A program made the position numbers and the translations under genes. Below are positions 1 to 8,586 of a stretch of 64,000 nucleotides of DNA, one piece after another. The stretch comes from Bacteroidota bacterium (GTDB taxonomy: Bacteria > Bacteroidota > Bacteroidia > Chitinophagales > Saprospiraceae), in assembly GCA_018222965.1 (NCBI GenBank), contig JAAEZH010000016.1:32836-96835 (forward strand), given 5' to 3'. The notes below the pieces were generated by a model. That model saw only the letters and a program-made list of their open reading frames with translations. It was not told where the DNA came from and ran no database searches. The first letter of the stretch is position 1. Every line of letters begins with the position of its first letter.

Positions 1-3000
1 ACGTAGCCGCCCAGGGCCGAAAGGGATTTGGGGCCAAATTTCACCCGAATCTCCCCGGTATAGCCGGTAAACTCGCCCTTGATTTTCGGCGTATCAAGCT
101 GTAGCTGTTGCTTGTAGAACCCACCGGCAATAGTCAATTCGCCTTTAGTGTAGTTAAGCTCCAGGCCGTTGAGTCCGAACTCCAGATCCAGCAGTGAATC
201 AATCTTCGGCTTCATCGGCACCGAAATGGAAAAATCGAGCATCTTAAAGTTGAAGCCGCCCACGTCCATACCAGCATCCAGCAGGAGTTTGATGCGACCG
301 TCTTCCAGGCTGACGCCTACTTTATCTACGAAGACCGGACCAAGTTTCTTGCGTACCGGTTTCCAGTCGGTTTTGGGGGTATCTTCTCCTCCGTTATCCT
401 TTTCACCGGTAGGCAATGAATCCTTTTCAGAGTCAAGTCCAAATATCGGAGCCGTGACCTTCGGATCCAGGGAAAGTCCGGCGACCCGTTTTGCATCTTT
501 CAGTCTGAATTGGCTTCCGAAACCCTGTAACTTTTCATTTAAACCGCCGACATCCTTTTTGAGGATATCCGCCGAAGCGTAGGAGAAATTTAATTCAATC
601 TCTAACTTGCCTTTTCCCGGGGGTATGTATTTCCCAATGAAATCTACCTGCGACAGGTCAATTCCACCGTCGCCTTTACCGGTCAGGTTAATATCCACCA
701 CGGAAAGCAGTTTCCACTTTTCTTTTTCTTCATCGGTGTTTTTGTACAACAGGAAAAAGACCTCATCCAGGGCCGGACTGAGCCAGGCCGGAATATCTTT
801 AGCGGCACCTTCATCGAAAAGGGCAACCACCATTTGCAGAGTCAGATGCCCCTGATATTGGGCAAAGAAATATTTCGATTTAGGATCTGAAGTGAAATGC
901 AGGGCAAACCGGTGTTCCTGCTCGTTTTTGGTCAGGGTAAGAATGCCGTGGGTGCGGATTTCTTTACCGGTCTTCTTTCCTTCTTCGTCCGTAGCATTTT
1001 GCAGACGGAAGCTCAGATCGATCACCCCTTCAAGGTCCTTATCAATCTTAAAGCCACATTTTCCCCCGATTTCGAAGGAGCCGTCGGAGGTATCGGCTTT
1101 CAGGAAGACGTCCAGTAATTTAGTTTTAGTCAGGCCGGCAGGTTCCTGAACAGTCAGCCCGGATTCCGTAGCCAGCCAATCAATTACTTTGCCAAGCTCT
1201 ACCTCGTTGGGGTCATCCGGGTTATCCCCCAGCAGTTTGCCTTCCAGTACCCATTTGCTTTTAGCAGTATTCTCTTGTTTCTTCGGATTTCCGGTTCCTG
1301 CCGGCAATGCTTTCGGAGCGGACTCGTAGGCGATACGGAGCGAAAACCCTAATTCCTCCGCCTTAGCCTTTCCCTCAAGACTAATAGCCGTCTTCGCAAA
1401 TATTTCCCCTTTCGTTTGCTCTTTTTTCTCGAGGGAAAAACGTAGTTCATCCAGACTCAGACTAATCCCCGTATCACCAATTTTCCAATCTATCACCTTT
1501 TTGAATCCTGCGGAAGCCTCCAGGTAGCCGGTACCGGTTTCGTACTGAAAGCTGAGATAGGAAATGGCCAGTTTTTGCAGAGAGGAAGGAAGTACGATGC
1601 TTCCCCGGGACAAATCACGAAGCCAGTCGCTCAGCACAATCTCTCCACTGGTGAAGGTACTAAGGTTCCAGCCGGAGCCTTTGCGGTAATCGCCACTAAG
1701 ATAGAGGTTGGTTTCTTGTAATTTGGCTTTCGCCGAAAGGCCATAAGCAGTATATTCCTCTTTTTTCTCCACATACAGTTCCAGATCGGAAAGCGCAATT
1801 TCGAAATCGCCAATCTTGTATTTCCAGTGCTCACTGCCCACTTTGGTACGAAGGGAAAAGTCCTTGCTTTCGATACCATAGGACATACTCAACTTTTCCA
1901 GCTCAAACCGCAGGGGCCCCGGCAGGGTCACATCTTCGAAGAATAATTCCGCCAGTGCGGTGGAGGTAACCGGTTCTGCCAGTTCGAGATAAATTTCGGG
2001 AAAAGGATAGGTGACCCGGCAGAGCAGTTTGAGGTCGGAACCAATTTCGGCCATGCCTTCGAGCGTCGCTTCGATTTCACGCTCTGCGGGATTAAACGGA
2101 TTTCGTACCCCCAATTCCAGCGAGGGGGTAATGCGGATTCGGTCATTTAACAAGTGGAAGGTTTCGCCCTGAATCTTCCAGTCCAAGGCGTAGATCGTCT
2201 TATCCGTGAGGGAACCGTAGATACCCATCTCCACGGAACGCAGGGGAATGAGATCGAGCAGTACGTGCCAGGCCGATTCGTCCCGAAACGGCAATTTATC
2301 TGTTTGCAGCTCGGTTTTAGCCAGCTTTAATTGCAGTCCAAAACTGCGCCAGTAGGGATCCAGGCTACCGCGAAAGGAGAAACTGCCGTTGGGTACAAAC
2401 GGATATTCGGTGCTAGATTGCAGAGAGACGGTGCCCCTTGCCAGTACTTCCGGATAAAGCGCATCGGCTACCAGCGGGAAACTGGGCCCCAGACCCATGT
2501 TTTGCAGACTGACCGGACCAGCCGACCAGGTACCGGAAATACCAGGTTCCAGGGCAAAACGGATGAGGTCGTCTTCCGGATAAAAAACACCGCGAAAGTG
2601 GGTGAACGTTTCCGTGGCCAGATCCGTCGTTTTTTCTCCCAGCAAATCCTTCAGGAAGGGATGCAGGGTTTCGGTAATCGGGGGTGGTTCCGGCAGGTTT
2701 TCTTCTTCGCTGAGTTCCGCCAGGTCTTCTTCCGAAAAAGTGAAGGGCGCAATTTCCAGGATACAGTTTAATCCTCTGCAGACGGTTCCACCCAGCAGGG
2801 AAGACTGCGGCAGGTGGGGTTTGAGAAAGGCCCGCAGATCGTCGGTCAGTTCGAGGGAGGAATAGAGGAATTCAGTTGTTTTATTATCGTTGCCCGTGGC
2901 TGCAAATTGCAGGCTGTGGCAGTACAGGTCGATCAGATCGGTGGCTTTTTCGGCATTCTCTGCATCGGGCAGGTAGCTGGCTACGAGTTCGGCAAAATCA

Positions 3001-3290
3001 GTTCCGTGACTATTCCAGGTGAGCAGGCAGTGGCGGGTATCGCCGGTATCGAATACCACACCGCGTACTGTTTGCCCAGCAAAAACCCCACCAGCGAAGG
3101 TGCCGTCGAAGACCAGCAGGTTTGGATCGGAGCGTTGGATGGTGTAGTCGGAAAATGTCAAGGATTCCGCCTCCCCCGTGCCTACCAACCCTACAATCAC
3201 CCGGAAAAGCTCAGGGCCAATGTAATCGGGACCGAGAGCCAATAGTTCTCCATCAACTGTAAAATTAGATATAGAGTTGAAGACGTGCAT
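1..3290 (-). CDS. Giant beta-rich DUF6603-like protein, 3' end outside window
   Basis: An open frame runs from an ATG at 3290 to the left edge without a stop (1096 codons visible), so the C-terminus is missing. The product has no signal peptide or membrane segment. It is built of many short alternating beta-like stretches rich in Gly, Leu and Lys/Asp. The block encoded near 350-100 (W-K-P-V-x-K-K-L-G-P-V, then D-G-R-I-K-L-L-L-D-A, then L-E-F-G-L-N-G-L) resembles DUF6603 as I remember it; this family has no known biochemical function. The gene lies 37 bp after the stop of the lipase-like gene on the same strand, so the two probably form one transcript. A copy of the dispersed palindrome at 1725-1742 is read in frame as GLSAKA. 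The coding call is strong, the family moderate, the function unknown. Confidence 0.8.
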   Translation of the reverse strand, partial: MHVFNSISNFTVDGELLALGPDYIGPELFRVIVGLVGTGEAESLTFSDYTIQRSDPNLLVFDGTFAGGVFAGQTVRGVVFDTGDTRHCLLTWNSHGTDFAELVASYLPDAENAEKATDLIDLYCHSLQFAATGNDNKTTEFLYSSLELTDDLRAFLKPHLPQSSLLGGTVCRGLNCILEIAPFTFSEEDLAELSEEENLPEPPPITETLHPFLKDLLGEKTTDLATETFTHFRGVFYPEDDLIRFALEPGISGTWSAGPVSLQNMGLGPSFPLVADALYPEVLARGTVSLQSSTEYPFVPNGSFSFRGSLDPYWRSFGLQLKLAKTELQTDKLPFRDESAWHVLLDLIPLRSVEMGIYGSLTDKTIYALDWKIQGETFHLLNDRIRITPSLELGVRNPFNPAEREIEATLEGMAEIGSDLKLLCRVTYPFPEIYLELAEPVTSTALAELFFEDVTLPGPLRFELEKLSMSYGIESKDFSLRTKVGSEHWKYKIGDFEIALSDLELYVEKKEEYTAYGLSAKAKLQETNLYLSGDYRKGSGWNLSTFTSGEIVLSDWLRDLSRGSIVLPSSLQKLAISYLSFQYETGTGYLEASAGFKKVIDWKIGDTGISLSLDELRFSLEKKEQTKGEIFAKTAISLEGKAKAEELGFSLRIAYESAPKALPAGTGNPKKQENTAKSKWVLEGKLLGDNPDDPNEVELGKVIDWLATESGLTVQEPAGLTKTKLLDVFLKADTSDGSFEIGGKCGFKIDKDLEGVIDLSFRLQNATDEEGKKTGKEIRTHGILTLTKNEQEHRFALHFTSDPKSKYFFAQYQGHLTLQMVVALFDEGAAKDIPAWLSPALDEVFFLLYKNTDEEKEKWKLLSVVDINLTGKGDGGIDLSQVDFIGKYIPPGKGKLEIELNFSYASADILKKDVGGLNEKLQGFGSQFRLKDAKRVAGLSLDPKVTAPIFGLDSEKDSLPTGEKDNGGEDTPKTDWKPVRKKLGPVFVDKVGVSLEDGRIKLLLDAGMDVGGFNFKMLDFSISVPMKPKIDSLLDLEFGLNGLELNYTKGELTIAGGFYKQQLQLDTPKIKGEFTGYTGEIRVKFGPKSLSALGGY
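1725..1742. repeat. Dispersed palindrome copy 1, exact core
   Basis: The sequence GGCTTTCGCCGAAAGGCC contains the exact 13-bp core CTTTCGCCGAAAG (1727-1739). It lies inside the giant minus-strand gene and is read there as GLSAKA. Confidence 0.75.
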
Positions 3291-3327
3291 TATTCAATTA
3301 ATAATAGATTTACAAAATCTAGAAAGG

Positions 3328-4830
3328 TTAAAACAGGTTATACCAGTCTTCTAAATTTTTCAACACATCCATTGTGTCATTGCTTCGAATCCATGCAGGA
3401 ACACCATTGAAATTTATAATCCAATTATTTCCGGCTTGTGGAATGGCAATTGCATTAATGTCGACTGTTCGCTGGTTTAGATTTTGGGTTTTTTTTGAGA
3501 TAAAATATGCTCTATTATCCCCCATCGTCCTCGCAAAATGATTTTTATAATTTACAAGATTAACAACAGGATAATGCCTATACATATTGATTTGAGCCGG
3601 GGTAAATGTTTGAATTAATTGCCTTACATCATCATATTTACTCCTCTCATGCCAGAATGAATGATATCCCTGTTGCGGATTCCCGTTTATTACACCAGGT
3701 ATTTGATTTTGTAAATTATTTAACAAACCCCATTTTTTTAGCCCTTTAAGCAAGGACCAACGTATTGAACTTAATTTATGATTAAAAAAACCGTGCTGAT
3801 CAAGGTCATGGAGTAGCTTTATATCAACACCAGCATGTTCCAGTGAATTAGATGGCTTAATCTTATGGGTAAAGGTTATCGGATCTTTATCAAGGTATAT
3901 TCTTCGGGAAAAGATGGATGAATTAATCGCGTGTGCGAAACTTACGTTTCCCGCAGGAGGGGCACCATAAGTAATCAACTTGGCATCTTCCCATCCCCAT
4001 GACTGTAAGTTTTGATGATTCTGCAATAATGTTCCCAATCTAATCCCGCTAATAAAATGCGTTGCCAAAGCCCCTGCTAAGCTATGACCTGTAATGTATA
4101 TTTTTTGTTTGGCGCCGGTGTTGGCATGTATTAAATTCAAAATACTTGCAAGGTACGGCCACGTATTTCTAATAGAATAAGCAAAACCAATAGAAACTCT
4201 AGCCCCATCACAAGAACATATATCCGCCTCAGGCCTTAGTTCATCAAATTGAAGATCAGTTACCCAATCAGGATTCCCTCCTCTACCCATTCTTTCATAT
4301 ATACTTCTCTCTGATTTACCACTTCGACTTCCACGAAAAACAATATGGATGGTATCGGGCGCATTCTGCAATTTTCTGTGCAAAACAATACCCATCATAC
4401 TTAAATTGCCAGTAGCATTAGATTCGGTATTCCCTGTTTCGCCTAAAAACACATATAAATCAATACTTTGATTCCCTTGGTTAGGCGTTAAGGTTCTGAC
4501 AATATTTTGGTTCGCACCCTGGATGTAGACATTATCTAGATCGTTGATTATTTCAGGCTGAGGTTCAAAAATATGCCAGGTATTTTTGCTTACTCGATTA
4601 ACAGCAATTTGATGGGGATCAATTAATGTATAATCAAAATTGATTGGATCAAGATGAGGTTGAAATGTTGGCAATGTTGGCCGAACAAAATTCATGAAAG
4701 TTATCCGCCGACTACTCCCTTTGTGTGCCACCATTTCATAATACGGATCAAACGGCCACACCAACGTCTGGGCATACAAATGATAGGACAGCGTACAAAG
4801 ATCCAGGTGGTAAACGAGCGGATGGTACAT
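3328..4830 (-). CDS. Class 3 lipase-like alpha/beta hydrolase
   Basis: A 500-residue protein with the class 3 lipase signature. The nucleophile elbow G-H-S-L-A-G-A-L-A places the serine at about residue 250, and the typical Y-G-A-P-P-A-G-N follows at 288-295. D316 in the K-D-P-I-T-F segment is the likely catalytic Asp; H332 or a later His (H343, H346, H351) could complete the triad. I see no signal peptide or lipobox, so the product probably starts in the cytoplasm or is exported by another route. Class 3 enzymes normally hydrolyse acyl glycerols; the substrate here is unknown. It is the first gene of a probable operon with the giant DUF6603-like gene. The sequence is visibly richer in A and T than its neighbours, which suggests separate ancestry. 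Confidence 0.85.
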   Translation of the reverse strand: MYHPLVYHLDLCTLSYHLYAQTLVWPFDPYYEMVAHKGSSRRITFMNFVRPTLPTFQPHLDPINFDYTLIDPHQIAVNRVSKNTWHIFEPQPEIINDLDNVYIQGANQNIVRTLTPNQGNQSIDLYVFLGETGNTESNATGNLSMMGIVLHRKLQNAPDTIHIVFRGSRSGKSERSIYERMGRGGNPDWVTDLQFDELRPEADICSCDGARVSIGFAYSIRNTWPYLASILNLIHANTGAKQKIYITGHSLAGALATHFISGIRLGTLLQNHQNLQSWGWEDAKLITYGAPPAGNVSFAHAINSSIFSRRIYLDKDPITFTHKIKPSNSLEHAGVDIKLLHDLDQHGFFNHKLSSIRWSLLKGLKKWGLLNNLQNQIPGVINGNPQQGYHSFWHERSKYDDVRQLIQTFTPAQINMYRHYPVVNLVNYKNHFARTMGDNRAYFISKKTQNLNQRTVDINAIAIPQAGNNWIINFNGVPAWIRSNDTMDVLKNLEDWYNLF

Positions 4831-4974
4831 TTGGAGGGCTGAGGTTTAGGTGGATGTATTTGCCTCATTCCAATCTCAGTATGAGGTTTTGTCGATCACT
4901 TTAAATGTAGAGATAAATTCTGAAAAACTCCACAAAGCACCAGTTATTTCAGGTATTTCTACCTAATGCTAAAA

Positions 4975-5517
4975 TTATCCCCCAATCCACTTCTCATAAC
5001 AATCACACGGCAGATCCTGATAATCAAACTGGCAATAGCCTTTGGTTTTACGATAACCCATCTTTTGGTAAAAGATATTCGAGCGGTCATTGGCCCGAAA
5101 GGCATCCAATCTAATCACTTCAAATCCAGCCTCCTGCCCTACTTGCTCACAAAGCTTGCACAAGCTTTGGGCAATGCCTCTTCCGGAGAAGGCAGGATCT
5201 ACTGCCAACCGATGAATCACCAGTACTTTCTCCGATTCATACTGCCAGGCAATGTCTTTATACTGGGGATCCTGTTGCGTATCTAAGACTACGGAGCCAA
5301 CAATTTGGCTGTTTATCTCGTATAGAAAGAGAGAAGATTGGTTTAGATCTTTACGCAGGGCTTTTTCACCGGGATAATCATTATGCCATTGTTTGAGGCC
5401 CTGTTTGAACAGGTGATCCGTGACCCGGTTGTACATTGTTATCAGGGCCGAAAGGTCCGTCGAAACACCCAATCGAATCGTTTTATTGAAAGAAGCCGGA
5501 GATACATCTTGCCACAT
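4975..5517 (-). CDS. GNAT-family N-acetyltransferase
   Basis: A single GNAT domain of about 180 residues. The acetyl-CoA loop appears as S-G-R-G-I-A-Q after the V-I-H-R-L-A-V-D strand, and the fold ends with the usual N-x-x-x-F-Y-Q-K-M-G-Y segment. These enzymes transfer acetyl from acetyl-CoA to an amine; the acceptor cannot be read from sequence. I chose the ATG at 5517. An upstream TTG at 5577 would extend into the start of the divergent gene and across that gene's promoter. Cytosolic. Divergent from the DUF6580 gene, with 54 bp between starts. Confidence 0.85.
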   Translation of the reverse strand: MWQDVSPASFNKTIRLGVSTDLSALITMYNRVTDHLFKQGLKQWHNDYPGEKALRKDLNQSSLFLYEINSQIVGSVVLDTQQDPQYKDIAWQYESEKVLVIHRLAVDPAFSGRGIAQSLCKLCEQVGQEAGFEVIRLDAFRANDRSNIFYQKMGYRKTKGYCQFDYQDLPCDCYEKWIGG

Positions 5518-5518
5518 G

Positions 5519-5549
5519 TTGGGAAAGTTAATGGCTTTAGGTATTTTTG
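5519..5549 (+). promoter_or_regulatory. Bacteroidota-type promoter for the DUF6580 gene
   Basis: A TTG at 5519-5521 is followed after 20 bp by TATTTTTG at 5542-5549, an exact TAnnTTTG match. The start codon is at 5572, giving a short leader. Confidence 0.55.
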
Positions 5550-5571
5550 CAATCAGAAACTCGAAAAAATT

Positions 5572-6129
5572 ATGCAAGCTCGATCCAATAATAAATCTAT
5601 CGTCCTCATTTCTGTAATGGTTCTACTGGCTGCACTTAGCCGTTTGCTCCCGCATCCGCCTAATTTTGCGCCCATCGGAGCTATGGCACTCTTCGGAGCT
5701 GCTTACCTCAAACAAAAGCACCTGGCATTGATCATTCCATTTGTTGCGCTTTGGATCAGCAATCTCATTCTCGATAATGTCGTTTACGGCATGTACTACG
5801 ACCACTTCATGTGGTTCAGCAATCCGGGCGTTTTCCTCGGGTTCCTGTTTATCGTATTACTTGGCTTTGGCCTGTTAAAGAAAATTTCTGCCGGACGCGT
5901 ATTCGGCGCAAGCCTGGCAGCTTCTGTCATTTTCTTCCTTGTAACCAATTTCTTTTCCTGGTTGAGCTACGGTCTCTACCCAATGAACTTCGCCGGATTG
6001 ATGGCCTGCTACACCGCGGCTATCCCATTCTTCTGGAATACCCTGATCGGTGACCTGTTCTTCGTGGGCGTACTCTTTGGTGGGTATGAAATGGTGAAAG
6101 CCCGCTGGCCTCAACTTCTTTCTGTATAA
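5572..6129 (+). CDS. DUF6580-family membrane protein, putative transporter
   Basis: A 185-residue integral membrane protein with about five to six hydrophobic helices, beginning after M-Q-A-R-S-N-N-K-S. Conserved features are S-R-L-L-P-H-P-P-N-F-A-P-I-G-A-M-A-L-F near the N-terminus and F-F-W-N-T-L-I-G-D-L near the C-terminus. The arrangement resembles ECF-transporter S components, and the family carries a putative transport annotation, but no substrate is known to me. I place the start at 5572 because the longer frame upstream is soluble-looking, antisense to the GNAT gene and overlaps the promoter. Inner membrane. Confidence 0.8.
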   Translation: MQARSNNKSIVLISVMVLLAALSRLLPHPPNFAPIGAMALFGAAYLKQKHLALIIPFVALWISNLILDNVVYGMYYDHFMWFSNPGVFLGFLFIVLLGFGLLKKISAGRVFGASLAASVIFFLVTNFFSWLSYGLYPMNFAGLMACYTAAIPFFWNTLIGDLFFVGVLFGGYEMVKARWPQLLSV

Positions 6130-6142
6130 GCCTTTCGGCGAA
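6130..6142. repeat. Dispersed palindrome, half copy
   Basis: GCCTTTCGGCGAA matches the first 13 bases of the 17-bp palindrome GCCTTTCGGCGAAAGCC, then diverges. It sits between the DUF6580 stop and the DUF5522 start. Confidence 0.5.
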
Positions 6143-6303
6143 TGGCGGAGAAAGACAAGAAGAAAAAGCCTAAGAACGAACCACTCAAGGAAGGTTTAGA
6201 CTACTACATCGAAAATGGTTTCATGGTATTTACTGCTCACTTTTTGAAGAAGCGGGGCTATTGCTGTGGGAGTGGGTGCAGGCATTGTCCTTATGGGCGT
6301 TGA
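6142..6303 (+). CDS. Small cysteine-rich DUF5522 protein
   Basis: A 53-residue protein. A Lys-rich N-terminus is followed by the conserved block M-V-F-T-A-H-F-L-K-K-R-G-Y-C-C and then G-S-G-C-R-H-C-P-Y, which is the DUF5522 hallmark. Four Cys (CC, C and C) plus His could bind a metal, but this is inference; the family function is unknown. The gene begins 12 bp after the DUF6580 stop on the same strand, so they are probably co-transcribed. It ends inside the left arm of an inverted repeat. Confidence 0.8.
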   Translation: MAEKDKKKKPKNEPLKEGLDYYIENGFMVFTAHFLKKRGYCCGSGCRHCPYGR

Positions 6304-6441
6304 GTTTGGTTGAGGTCGGCTTTTCGCCTTGCTCAAAGTCTCCGGTTTGGTTATTCGCTTTTAGCGAATGTTGGGTTGAGTATGCATATTATCCACATTG
6401 TCAGACTTCTCTGCCTATTACATTCCTTGACCAAACTCAAC
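6299..6441. repeat. Inverted-repeat element between convergent genes
   Basis: GTTGAGTTTGGT at 6299-6310 is perfectly repeated in inverted orientation at 6430-6441, with AGG two bases inside both arms. The 119-bp interior has a further GGGTTGAGT (about 6373) and a small hairpin ATTCGCTTTTAGCGAAT. The arms overlap the 3' ends of the DUF5522 and pgpH genes. It may be a degenerate MITE-like element or a bidirectional termination structure. Confidence 0.5.
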
Positions 6442-8524
6442 CCTCCTTCTCATCCGGATACTCCACCCGTACATGATTGATACTCCTAAGCAGCTTCTTA
6501 AAGACCGTTTTACTGATTTCCAGTTCCTCGAAAGTCATCTCAGATTCGTGTAACTGGCCCCGTGTAATTTTGCCGGCAATGATCTTCTCTACCAACTCAT
6601 CAATATCCTGACCCGTCGGGCTACGCAAAGACTTGGAAGAAGCTTCCAGTGAATCTGCAAGCATTAGAATGGTTTCCTCTTTGGTCTTAGGCTTTGGTCC
6701 CGGATAACGGAACTTCGGCTCATCCGACTCTTTATCAGGATGCTTTTGGATGTATGTACGATAAAAGTACTCAGTGCGGGTCGTACCGTGGTGGGTACGT
6801 ATAAAGTCAATCAGAATCTTGGGTAATCTATGTTTTTTGGCCAGTGCTTCCCCATCAATTACGTGGTCGATGATGATGCGAGCCGACTCGAGTTCTTCCA
6901 GTTTATTATGGGGATTTTCACCGCTTTGATTCTCGATAAAATATTCCGGATTGTTCATTTTACCGATATCGTGGTACAAGGCAGCTACCCGCACCAGTAA
7001 TGCATCGGCATCAATTAACCGTGCTGCGGCTTCCGACAGATTGGCCACCTGCAGAGAATGCTGTAAGGTGCCCGGTGCTTTTAATGCCAGATCCCGAAGC
7101 AACGGACGGTTCATATCCGACAACTCTACCAGAGAGATGGATGATGTGAAACCAAATAAACGTTCCAATAAGGGAACGAGGGGAAATGCCAGTAAGGTCA
7201 AAAACACATTCAGGAATATCCAAATAAAATAAGAACTGTCATCCCATTCCAGTTGCCCTTCCTGCATAAATACTAAACCGACATAAGCCAGGGAGTAGGT
7301 CAGGAAGATGTACAACATCGACCGGAAAAACTTTGACCAGTCACGTGCATCGGGATTACTCATTACGGCCACAATTCCGGCAAGAATCTGGACTACCGTA
7401 AACTCATATCCAAGGCTGCTCAGGAAACTTGCCACCAGAATGACCACGATATGCGTAAAGAATGCCAGCCTGTCGGAATAAAAGATCTTAACGACAATCG
7501 GGACGATACAAAACGGAATGATATAAGATGAAAGCGACTCGGTAGATTCTACGGCAAAGACCAGATAGGAATACACCACCAGCCACATCAATACGAAAAC
7601 CAGGGGTTTGAATCGGTTGAAGACTTCCGGGGCATAATATTGTAGATAGACCGCAAAGACTCCCAGGATCAATCCGGTAAGCAAAAAGAACCCGAAAAAG
7701 ACCTGCCAATAGACACCTCTCCCACCGGTTCGTTCGAGATAAGCTTCTTCGTAGGATCGCAGCACCTCATAAACATCCGGTGTTATCCGACTTCCCCTCG
7801 AAATGATCAGGTCCCCTTCATTGATCATACCTTTGGATGTAACCAACCCCTGCAGCTGCTCTACCCGGTATAAATTGGTGAGTGAGTCGCTAAACAAAAG
7901 ATTCGGTTCGACCGATTCGGGCAGTATGGGCAGTAAAAACTCGGCTACATACAACTTTGAATACGGGAGGCTGTCGGTAATAAGTTCCCTGGCCTCCTCC
8001 GCTCCCATTAGGGATTGCAGGGTTTTGCGTTGAACGGTATTCCCCCGCACCACATTGATGACAAAATCGGGGCCTTTTTCTTTATGACTTTCGTCTAATC
8101 CCAGTATGCCTCGCTCAAACAGTCGGTCGAGCATAGACCGGCCGTATTTGAGGTATTTTTCGGTATTCCGTTCTACATCTTTAAACTGGTCATTGCCACT
8201 TGCGAGCTGCAATTGGTCCTGAAAAGCCTTTTCGAAGGCCATTTTCTGGCGCCGTGCCACCTGACTGTCAAACGTATAAAATGGAGCCAGATCAGAAAGC
8301 AAGCTCGCCTCTTCTTCCTGAATTTCAGCTTCCGATTTTTTAATCGCAAAATCAAAAGGAGCATAAAGATCTTCATAAGGCCACATTCCGTCGACCTTGT
8401 ATTGATATCGAAAACGCACCTGTTCGGGAAACAGGAGGCTGATAAACACCACGGTGACAAGCACCAATCCGTATTTACCTACATTCGATAAAGAACCGAC
8501 TGAAGATTGAAGTCTGGATAGCAT
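6437..8524 (-). CDS. pgpH: 7TM-HD family protein, PgpH-type c-di-AMP phosphodiesterase
   Basis: A 695-residue protein with the full PgpH architecture: an N-terminal membrane segment (about residues 17-32), an extracytoplasmic 7TMR-HDED-type domain (about 45-265), a block of seven membrane helices (about 275-465), and a cytoplasmic HD domain. The metal-binding motif H-D-I-G-K is at about 518-522, preceded by an H-S-L-Q-V-A helix. PgpH enzymes hydrolyse the second messenger c-di-AMP to pApA and respond to an extracellular signal. It is the last gene of a probable operon with the cobalamin adenosyltransferase, an ABC ATPase and gatC (62 bp gap). No cyclase gene is visible in the window. Confidence 0.9.
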   Translation of the reverse strand: MLSRLQSSVGSLSNVGKYGLVLVTVVFISLLFPEQVRFRYQYKVDGMWPYEDLYAPFDFAIKKSEAEIQEEEASLLSDLAPFYTFDSQVARRQKMAFEKAFQDQLQLASGNDQFKDVERNTEKYLKYGRSMLDRLFERGILGLDESHKEKGPDFVINVVRGNTVQRKTLQSLMGAEEARELITDSLPYSKLYVAEFLLPILPESVEPNLLFSDSLTNLYRVEQLQGLVTSKGMINEGDLIISRGSRITPDVYEVLRSYEEAYLERTGGRGVYWQVFFGFFLLTGLILGVFAVYLQYYAPEVFNRFKPLVFVLMWLVVYSYLVFAVESTESLSSYIIPFCIVPIVVKIFYSDRLAFFTHIVVILVASFLSSLGYEFTVVQILAGIVAVMSNPDARDWSKFFRSMLYIFLTYSLAYVGLVFMQEGQLEWDDSSYFIWIFLNVFLTLLAFPLVPLLERLFGFTSSISLVELSDMNRPLLRDLALKAPGTLQHSLQVANLSEAAARLIDADALLVRVAALYHDIGKMNNPEYFIENQSGENPHNKLEELESARIIIDHVIDGEALAKKHRLPKILIDFIRTHHGTTRTEYFYRTYIQKHPDKESDEPKFRYPGPKPKTKEETILMLADSLEASSKSLRSPTGQDIDELVEKIIAGKITRGQLHESEMTFEELEISKTVFKKLLRSINHVRVEYPDEKEG

Positions 8525-8586
8525 AGAGCGAATATAGGGAATTAGGTTTTCTGCGGGGCTTTCTCCTCTCCCTTTTCTGGAATGGA

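Noticed and set aside
2331-3245. Plus-strand open frames across the left 3.3 kb
   Set aside because: The minus strand has one uninterrupted frame to the window edge with coherent beta-rich protein, so these are shadows.
5383-5571. N-terminal extension of the DUF6580 gene
   Set aside because: It is antisense to the GNAT gene, crosses the promoter and lacks the membrane-protein character of the family.
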